Assembly (NCBI GenBank): GCA_037367405.1
Contig: JAZKJV010003368.1
Coordinates: 234,641 to 298,640 of the forward strand
Direction of reading: 5' to 3'
Source of the DNA: Ottelia alismoides
Taxonomy: Eukaryota > Streptophyta > Magnoliopsida > Alismatales > Hydrocharitaceae
Length of the DNA: 64,000 nt
Position 1 is the first letter of the stretch; each line of letters starts with the position of its first letter. This document shows, piece after piece, positions 55,934 through 64,000 of this stretch. The notes beneath the pieces were generated by a model. The model was not told the origin of the DNA and ran no database searches. It saw nothing but the letters and a program-made list of their open reading frames with translations. The position numbers and the translations under genes were made by a program.

Positions 55934-57574
55934 GCAGATTTAGCAGCATTCACGCACCTTCTTCCGAGGCCAGATTTGCTAGCACCCAGCTGTCCAGAGC
56001 TGAAGCCGCTCCCTACTTCGCTGAAGTATCGGTTCCTTGCGGGCGAACTTGAGATGTACCCAGTCATCATCTCCGCCGATCTGACTGGAGAGCAAGAATC
56101 CCGTTTGATGGGGGTTCTTGAAAAGAACCGCAAAGCAATTGGATGGAGCGTAGCAGATCTCCATGGGATTAATCCATCAGTGTGCTCCCACCATATTTAT
56201 CTCGAGGAGGGGGCGAAGCCGTCGCGTGAGTTCCAGCGGCGACTGAACCCCAACCTGAGAGAGGTTGTGATGAAGGAAATATCAAAATGGTGGAGTGCAG
56301 ATTTCATTTATCCCATTTCCGACTCCAAATGGGTCAGCCCTTTGCATGTGGTGCCCAAGAAGACGGGCATCACGACTGTGATCAGTGAGTCGGGAGAGGA
56401 GATTGCTACACGAGTACCCACCTCTTGGAGGGTCTGTGTTGACTACAGGAGACTCAACCAGGCAACCAAGAAGGACCATTTCCCCCTGCCTTTTATTGAC
56501 CAGATTATTGAGAGACTGGCAGGGAAGAGCCATTATTGCTTCCTGGATGGGTATTCGGGCTACAACCAGGTGGCCATCACTCTTGAGGATCAGGAGAAGA
56601 CCACCTTTACCTGTCCCTTTGGTACATATGCCTTTCGACGCATGCCATTTGGGCTATGCAATGCCCCTGCGACTTTTCAAAGGTGCATGCTGTCGATCTT
56701 TTCGGACATGGTAGGGGAGTGTTTGGAGGTCTTCATGGACGATTTCTCGGTCTACGGCGACGGATTCGACTCCTGTCTTGACTGCCTGGACCGAGTACTC
56801 CAACGATGTATTGAGTACCATTTGGTTCTATCTTGGGAGAAGAGTCACTTCATGGTGACTCAAGGGACGGTGCTTGGTCACATCATCTCCAACAGGGGCA
56901 TGGAGGTTGATCTGGCCAAGGTTGATGTCATTAGAAAACTCGCACCGCCGTACAATTTGAGGCAGCTACGGTCATTCCTGGGGCACGTTGGATTTTATAG
57001 GAGATTTATTCAGGATTTCAGCAGGATTGCCCGGCCGTTGACTGACCTCTTGACGAAAGACACCGAGTTCCTTGTCAATGACAAGTGTCTTTCGTCCTTT
57101 GCGACTCTCCAGCAGTGTGTGATTGAGGCTCCTGTCCTCCAGCCGCCTGATTGGTCTCTCCCATTCGAGATCATGACGGATGCCTCCGATTTTGCCGTAG
57201 GGGCAGTGCTGGGACAGAGGAGGGATGGAGTCCCGTTTGCTATCCACTACGCTAGCCGCACATTGGATTCCGCCCAGCGGAATTACACGGTCACAGAGAA
57301 GGAGATGCTAGCCGTAGTGTTCACCCTAGATAAGTTTCGATCTTATATCATTGGATCTAGAGTGACTTTGTACACAGATCACACCGCCATCAGGTACCTC
57401 ATGGCAAAGAAGGATGCCAAGGCCAGACTGACTAGATGGATCCTTCTACTCCAGGAGTTCGACATTGAGATTAAGGATAAGCCTGGAGTCAAGAATGTGG
57501 TGGCGGATCACCTCTCCCGTTTAGAGCAGCCTGAGGAGTCTGAGCAGATTGATCCCATTCGAGATACCTTCCAG
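55934..57574 (+). pseudogene. Athila-like reverse transcriptase and RNase H
   Basis: It is in frame with gag and protease and follows the TAG at 55931. RT motifs: [85 protein letters not shown] and the catalytic FMDDFSVYG (about 56735). The RNase H domain has ILTDAS-like [16 protein letters not shown] (about 57165), [10 protein letters not shown] and [10 protein letters not shown], ending [14 protein letters not shown] and [25 protein letters not shown] after the catalytic box is the Athila style. The frame ends at 57625 because of a one-base deletion near 57571 that shifts it out of the integrase frame. All catalytic acids visible are kept. Confidence 0.93.
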
Positions 57575-58887
57575 ATGAGGCGATCCTTGCTATCGCCTCA
57601 CTCCCGTGGTATGCCGATATTGTGAACTTTCTCGTTGCTGGGAAAGTCCCACAAGATTGGCCCAGGCAGAGGCTTGAGACCTTCCTTGCGAAGGCCAAGT
57701 CCTACCACTGGGAGGATCCCATCCTTTACCACGAAGGAGGGGATAGCGTCTGGCGTCGGTGCATTCCTCAGGAGGAACACCATAGCGTCCTCACTTACTG
57801 CCACAAGCTTGAGGCAGGAGGACATCATTCTGGGAGGAGAACGGCACAGAAAGTGCTCCAATCCGGCTTGTGGTGGCCTACCCTCTTCAAGGACTCTGAT
57901 GAGTTCGTGAAGAGGTGTACTGACGGTCAGAGGATGGGCACTTGTGGACAGCGTGATATGATGCCGATGCAGCCCATTCATTTCTGTGAGGTTTTTGACG
58001 CATGGGGCATCGATTTCATGGGTCCATTCCCTAAGAGTCAGGGATTTGAGTACATTCTGTTGGTCGTTGATTATGTTAGTCGTTGGGTTGAGGCCATCCC
58101 AGCCCGAGCCGCTGATGCGAGGACAGTTTGCAGATTTTTGAGGAAGCACATCATCACGCGGTTCGGGGTTCCACGAGTTCTGATCTCTGATGGGGGGTCT
58201 CATTTCATCAACGACCAGGTGAAGGCCCTTGCTAGCGAGTTCAGTATAGATCATCGTGTTGCCACACCTTACCATCCACAGACGAATGGTCTAGACGAGG
58301 TCTCGAACAGGGAGATCAAGACTATTTTGCAGAATGTCGTCCGCCCTGACCGAAAGGATTGGTCACAGCTTTTGGACTCGGTCTTGTGGGCATATAGGAC
58401 TTCCTTCAAGACACCATTGGGCACATCTCCCTTTCGCCTCGTATATGGCAAGCCGTGCCATTTACCTGTTGAGCTGAGGCACAAGTCACTTTGGGCAGTT
58501 ATAGATATTCTTATGGATCCAGATGGTGTAGGAGACCAGAGGAGGGCAGAGTTAGCTGCCCTGGAGGAGCTTAGAGATACAGCTTTCTCAAATAGCCTAC
58601 AGTATAAGGAGAGAGTGAAGGAGTGGCATGACTCTCATATCAGCCACAAGCATTTTGAGATTGGACAGAGAGTATGGTTGTTTGATGCGAGGCTTCGTTT
58701 GTTTCCAGGGAAGCTGCAGAGCAAATGGAAGGGACCCTACTTGGTCAGAAAGGTACACGACAACGGTAGCATTGATATATCCGAGTTGTCTTCTGAGAGT
58801 ACCTTTCGAGTGAACGGCCAGCGGCTCAAGCCATTTCTAGATCATGAGCCGCGGGTCGTTGATGTTGCCCCTATTCATTTTGCGTGA
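57575..58887 (+). pseudogene. Athila-like integrase, shifted frame
   Basis: From about 57575 the frame reads [19 protein letters not shown] and on to the stop at 58885. The zinc finger runs EEHHSVLTYCHKLEAGGHH...FVKRCTDGQRMG; where the family has CxxC, the second Cys is Gly here (GGT at 57925-57927), so the finger is probably broken. Core: WGIDFMGPFPKSQGFEYIL (first Asp), VPRVLISDGGSHF (second Asp), HPQTNGLDEVSNREIK (Glu). The C-terminal part has FEIGQRVWLFDARLRLFPGK and KWKGPYLVRKV (GPF/Y module), ending VAPIHFA. The gene has no ATG of its own and depends on the upstream frame. Confidence 0.93.
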
Positions 58888-60944
58888 GATATGGTCTCTT
58901 GACTCACATCTTTTGCATCTCACGCCTGATTATCACTGTTCTTCCGACTTGTATAGATCCAGTTGTCCATATCATTCTATTCTTTAGTCCCACATCCCTT
59001 TTCTCATCTTATGATTATGCTAGACTTAGGGTGTACTTTTCCCTAAGTATAGGGGGATGTAGGACTTGCGGGTATTCTTTTCATTCTTTCTGCCCCTATT
59101 TTGCTGCCTATACTTAGGGATATTTGACCCTAAGTATAGGGGGGGCAGACTCAGTGTCTTCTTCACTCGGATTTCCCTTCATGTACAGCTTGCTATACTT
59201 AGAATTAATTAATCCTAAGTATAGGGGGAAACCACCGAGTTCCTCTCATTCTATTCATTTATTCGTTTCTGTACTTAGCCATTCCTTTTCACTTCCCTTT
59301 TACTAAGCACGAGTTATGTCTTCTTCATCGCTCTTGATCACTCTGAGGACATCGTTCGAGCTAAGTATAGGGGGGGTGTATATATTTCATATATACTTTA
59401 GCCATAACTCGTACTTTGTGTGTGTGTTAATAAATAAATTGGCTAAAAACCTTAAAAATCACAAAAATTAAAAAATTTTCCTGTACATAATCATTCTTTT
59501 CTTGCACATACATAGCCAGTGTACAAAATTATTCTTGTAAAAATGTTTTCAAAAATCTTTTGTGTAAAGTTTGTGTAAATATTTTCTTATCAAAACTATG
59601 TATATAGTACAAAATTTTTCCAAAATGTTTTGAAAATCAAAAGTTGCAAAAATCTTGTGTAAATGTTTGTAAATACTTTTGCAAAACTTGCACTTCCATC
59701 CATTCATGATTTCAAAACATTTTTCAAAAATTTTGCACGATTGTAAATATTTGTAAATAGCATCTTTGTATATATATGTATATAGTTTTTCCTGGATGAG
59801 AGTTGACATTTAAACTAAGCCTGTAATTAAATTGAGAAATGGAGCTTGAATAAGATCTTAATCCACCTAACTCTAAGAGGAACCTTATAGGGCTTAGGGT
59901 TAAGGCTTTTCAGGTCCATAAGGACTTAATTCTTTGAGTCCACTAGGCTATGAGCATATGTCATCTTGATGAGCCTAAGTAGAGCACTTAACAACACACG
60001 CATGACTCTTAGAGACAATGGCTTGACTTGCACCAGCACTTTACACATGGCTCTCCACGGATGAGGTGGTGAGGAGGCAATTTCCTTTGGCTTGGGGTAG
60101 CATATGAGGGTAGTACTTCTAGGCGGAACCTCTCTTCTTCTTCTAGTGAAGGAAGTGCGTCTCAACTTGGTTTAGTGGTGATGAAGGCTAAAGACAGAAG
60201 CCGTGGGTTGCAATAAAGCTTCAAAAGAGGGATAGTCTACTGGCTCAAGAGGAAAATTTCTTGTATATATGTTGCACCATGTAGATATGTTGTATAGAAG
60301 CACTTGAAAAAAAATTTGTAAAATGCAAAAAGAACTCCAAAAAAGTGGTGGGTCGGATTGAAAATTTAATAACCCCACCGGAGTGTATATAGTCAAATAA
60401 AGCAAAAGCTTATGGTATCCATGTTACATCTCTTAAAGCTTGCAGCGGGAGACTTAGCTACACTGGCTGAGCTTCCAAAAGTCTATACTTCTTCCCCCTC
60501 TTCTTGAGTCGGTTGCACTTGAACTTAGAAGGGAATACCCCGCTTCTCGAGGAAAGAGTTGCTAGACCGAGGCATTAGAGTTACCAGGTTGAGGGAGGTT
60601 GTTTCTTTGTTACTTCTGAGGTGGGGAGCTACATATCACTTACACTGCATGGAAAGATTCATAGTCATTAGAGTTTGTGTATGTAGACTTGTTCTGATCT
60701 GGTTTATTGAGGAGTCTTGTCCATAGATTGGTGGAACTTAGAGGCTGTTGAGTTTTAAGCTTAAGTCTAAATAAAGTTCCGACACATTAATAATCCAAAG
60801 ATCTGATCGAGCTCCATAATTCAATTTAATGAAGGAAAGTTTAATATTCAACATTGATCCATGTACATTCCCCTCTTTTTCTTTTTCTTTCTTTCTTTTT
60901 CACTTCTTTTTCAAATAAGTGTTTGCTAAGGGACTAGCAAAAGT
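58888..60944 (+). mobile_element. Athila 3' non-coding region with repeated PPT-like hairpins
   Basis: There are 2 kb between pol and the 3' LTR where Athila relatives often carry an env-like frame. None is readable here. The first 500 bp contain four copies of 'taagtataggggg' (59044, 59131, 59216, 59362), the first three each preceded by an inverted copy. The middle is AT-rich. A minus-strand frame at 59926-60165 is short and unrecognised. Confidence 0.7.
59107..59140. repeat. Perfect 13-bp inverted repeat ending in a PPT-like run
   Basis: cctatacttaggg (59107-59119), an 8-base loop, then ccctaagtatagg (59128-59140) followed by more G. It forms the strongest of three similar hairpins (others about 59020-59052 and 59193-59224). 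Confidence 0.9.
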
Positions 60945-60958
60945 TAAGTATAGGGGGG
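60945..60958 (+). promoter_or_regulatory. Athila polypurine tract
   Basis: taagtatagggggg directly precedes the 3' LTR start TGATGAATACC. It primes plus-strand synthesis. Confidence 0.88.
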
Positions 60959-63900
60959 TGATGAATACCCATTCATCACTCTTTGTTCTTATATTTTAGC
61001 TACAAAAACCTTTGCAAATGCATGTATATTCATGTAAATACAAATAATTATCAAAAACATGCATTGTATAAAGTTTAATAATTAGCTTGTTTTTGTGCAA
61101 AAATAAAAGAATAAAGATTAAAAAGGAAAAGAGGGAAATATTTAGAATAAATATTGAGCAACCTAACCCAAGGGAGGGCTCAACATGGGCCTGACCGCAT
61201 AAAAGCCAAAGTAGAGGGAGATATGGGCTCATGTGTGTAAATATTTATGTAAATAAATAAAAATATTTTTCCTCACAAAAATAGCCCAAAATATGCTTGT
61301 AAATACTTGTACATATTTATAAGTATAAAAACAAAAGAAAAAGGGTAAAAATCAAAAAGAACAAAAACACCACTTTCATCATGTACATGAACCACTCTTA
61401 TATATTTATTTAACCTTGTAAATAAATAAAATTAATTTCCAAAATTTTTGTAAATATTCTATGTTATATAATGTAAATAAATTAAATAAAAACAATTAAA
61501 ACAAAAACAAAATAAAAATAATAAAATTAAAAATACAAAAACATATTGTAAATATACCATGTATATAAATGTATATATGTATTTATTTTACCTATGTATA
61601 TAAATAATAAAAATAAAATAAAAATACCTTTTTATTCCTTATTTTATAACGAAAATAAATAAAATATAAAATGGGAATAAAATTGTATAAAAATAACAAA
61701 TTAAAAATCAAAATTAAAAACCCTATATAGTGTACATATACCTATGTATTACATATTATGTATATACCTTATTTTTATTTCGAAAAAATTATTAAAAATC
61801 ACAAAAAAATAGAAAAAAATAAAATAAAAATATTTCACGTTTTAAGTTTTTATTAATTCGATCATTTTCTAGCCTAAAATAAATAAATAAGAATTTTGTG
61901 CTTGGCGGCTCCTGATTGGTCCACGGGGGTTTGTTGACCCCGGTCAACTTCCCCCGCGGACCCTCTTCCCCGCGGATCTGGGTGACGGACCCGATTTCTA
62001 TCTTTTCTACCCGCTTGATCCGACACCCATTTTAACCAAACCCCGGGTCCGACTTCTTCGCAATACAACCGAGACCCTCGCCGGAGCCACCGCATCGAGA
62101 TCCACGCTCCTGATTTCCCTACCCGCGCGATTCTTTCCGGATCACCCACACGTATAAAGCCGAGCTCCGCCACCCCTATTTCCCTATCTTTGGCCATTCG
62201 AATCCTTCACCAGTGAGCTCCAGAGAGTGCGCGAGAGTGACAGCTCGCGTCCGGTGCTGTCGAAGCGAGGAGAGGAGAAGAGACCATCGATCCGGCGAGC
62301 TACGCCGCCGCTGCTCCGCCACCAGCAGGAGTACCGAGACTCGGAGGGAGACGCTCCTCGAGGCAACAACCAGGAGCTTTCCCAGCTCCTCCCCAGTCTC
62401 TTCGTCCACCAAGGTATCCATTTCGCTCCGCCTTTTCCTTTAATTTTCGATTACGCCCAAATCGTCGCTCCGCCGCATTGCATCGATTCCGACCATCCAG
62501 TAGATAGATTCGATCATCGGACCCCACAGACACCTTCGCCCCCTTCCGACGCACCTTCTTCACCCCTCCATCCAACCCAGCTCGCACAGGAGCTGGGAGC
62601 CGAGCTCCTCCGTCTACCCCCTTCGCCGGAGCTCGCCATTTCGACCCGCAGCTCGCCGTCACCCCGCCTAATTGGGTCGAGGCACTTTGCCCTCAACCCG
62701 CGAGTCTGCTGGAGTGTTTTGCAGGGTCATCCGAGTCCATCTAAGGACTTGGACCGTTTGGACCAGCAGCTTGGTCTCCGCCGACCTCGCCTGGGCTCCT
62801 CGGAGCTCCGTCGAGTCATCGGAGGCTACTAGTCGACGCGGGAGCCCACAGAGTTTCTTCTTCGATCTTTAGAGGCCCACGCGGAGGCCGGGAGCGTGCA
62901 CAGCAGGCCGGCGAAGGTTGCCGGCCATCAGTTCTTCCACGACCTCCAGACACCATTCGATCAGCCCTCCTGCTCCAGATTACATCGCGACCGTCTGTTC
63001 GTGGAGCTGCAGCCACCGTCAGATTCTTGGAGGATCGATCACAACCGTTGGATACTCGAGGGAATAAGCTCCAGAGCACCAAGACCGTCCGATCTCCACG
63101 TGGAGCGCCCTCGCCCGTTCGATCAGGCCGAACGTTCTCAGGGTTGCAGCGCCACCGTTCTCACCCGTTGGATCTGATACGTGGCGCACATCCGGCCTTC
63201 GACATTTAATAAGGGGTATTTATACTTAGGCCCCCTCTCCTTTATGCAATTAGTCTTTAGTCCTATAAATACGTAGCATAGTTGTTTACTTTTTGTAAAA
63301 TTTACACTGTGGATCCTGCACTTTATTTTCCTTGCATTTATGCCCCTGTGCGTTGTATGACACGTGCTTCGTCACGTGTTTCTCTGGTTTATTTGCAAGA
63401 CATGCCCCTGTAGTTCTGGCTGTTAACAGTTGAATGAAACTTTTAGTTTATTTGCATTTATACCCCTATGCGTGATATATTTCAACATGTGCGTGATATT
63501 TTGGGTATTTTACGAATAGGGCCCTAGACTTTTGGTACTTGTTACCAATAAGTCCTTGGAACTTATTTTCATTACATTTGGGTCCCTGAGTGCCCCAGGC
63601 ACGCGCGTGGCGCGTGTTTTGCTGGGTTAATTGCACCAGACCCCCCAGACTCTCGGGTATTTGCACTTTGGTCCCTATGCACTGTGCCCCTTCTTTATTT
63701 TTGAATAAAATAGCAAATTACCTCCAAATCCAACGAAAATTGGACACATGGCTCCTGCCATGGTGTAAAATTTTCGAGGATTTTTGAGGACATTTTTGTT
63801 TTCATTTGATATCTTTAAAAATTCAAAAACCTCTATTTTCTTCACTGTCTAACTTCCAAAATCACAGAAAAATATTAAATAGTGTCCAAAAATTAAAAAA

Positions 63901-64000
63901 AATTGTCTACTGTCTATTTTGTTGTGTTTGATTTTCTAGCCAATTTTGGCTATTTTTCATTACCGAAAACCACTAAAAGTGAAAAACATTCAAAATCTTA
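60959..64000 (+). repeat. Athila-like 3' LTR, cut by the window edge
   Basis: It aligns with 47030 to about 50030 of the 5' LTR with scattered substitutions (for example the GC-rich frame is disrupted) and small indels. Near 63906-63960 it has about 45 extra bases ('tgtctattttgttgtgtttg' onward) absent from the 5' LTR at the matching place. The remaining 600 or so bases and the right flank lie outside the window. Confidence 0.93.

Noticed and set aside
59926..60165. Minus-strand frame in the Athila 3' region as an antisense or env-like gene
   Set aside because: Only 79 codons, no motif, no membrane segment; no conservation can be judged here.
1..64000. CRISPR arrays, bacterial operons, rRNA or tRNA genes
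   Set aside because: No regularly spaced repeats, no ribosome-binding/operon layout, and no cloverleaf or rRNA motifs were seen. tRNA-like strings are retroelement primer sites only.

Overview
The window is repeat-rich nuclear DNA of a flowering plant. It is built almost entirely of transposable elements: LTR retrotransposons primed by initiator-Met or Asp tRNA, RTE-type and L1-type LINEs, several non-coding hAT-like elements with 8-bp target-site duplications (TSDs), a Mutator-like element and short hairpin MITEs. No intact host gene, tRNA, rRNA or CRISPR array was seen. The host-like pieces are two small exon-like blocks near 1.2-1.4 kb, a decayed plant-mobile-domain gene near 45-46.3 kb, and a fasciclin-like fragment carried inside the Mutator-like element. 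The species could not be identified. Family names used below are mine: Copia-S (about 141-bp LTR), Copia-B (about 315-bp LTR, no coding seen), Copia-L (about 2.5-kb LTR) and an Athila-like Ty3/gypsy element (3.6-kb LTR).

Layout. 1-1008 is the 5' end of a minus-strand Copia-B element leaving the window. 1.2-4.4 kb holds the exon-like fragment, a complete 797-bp hAT-like element, a Copia-B LTR remnant, a hairpin MITE and a decayed gypsy reverse transcriptase. 4.46-36 kb is a stack of decayed plus-strand Copia-S copies. The main copy (LTR 4963-5102, gag 5431-6255, pol resuming at 24905) is split by an 18.6-kb nest: a hAT-like element (TSD cccataat) received a Copia-B element (TSD atctc), which in turn received a young minus-strand Copia-S (6936-12068, TSD atttt, identical LTRs) and a minus-strand Copia-L LTR-internal-LTR-partial internal array (13511-24534). 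Further Copia-S fragments follow at 28.5-30.5 kb and 30.5-36 kb, with L1 and hAT insertions, ending at a Mutator-like element with long inverted termini (35992-37281).

37-47 kb is lower-density sequence with another hAT-like element (40037-40489, TSD atcgcaac), a 127-bp MITE, a 5'-truncated RTE LINE (43453-44158) and the plant-mobile-domain pseudogene (minus strand). 47030 to the right edge is one Athila-like element: 5' LTR, tRNA-Asp primer site, gag-protease-RT-RNase H-integrase with several in-frame stops and one frameshift, a 2-kb 3' non-coding region, and a 3' LTR cut by the window edge.

The retroelement genes work as one programme within each element: Gag packages RNA, protease cuts the polyprotein, RT/RNase H copies it from the tRNA-primed site, and integrase inserts it. 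No copy here has a fully open gag-pol. Most notable are the dated nesting order, young-looking elements with dead coding capacity, a possible captured fasciclin gene fragment, inverted-repeat copies of the polypurine tract in the Athila 3' region, and a hairpin conserved in Copia-B LTRs.
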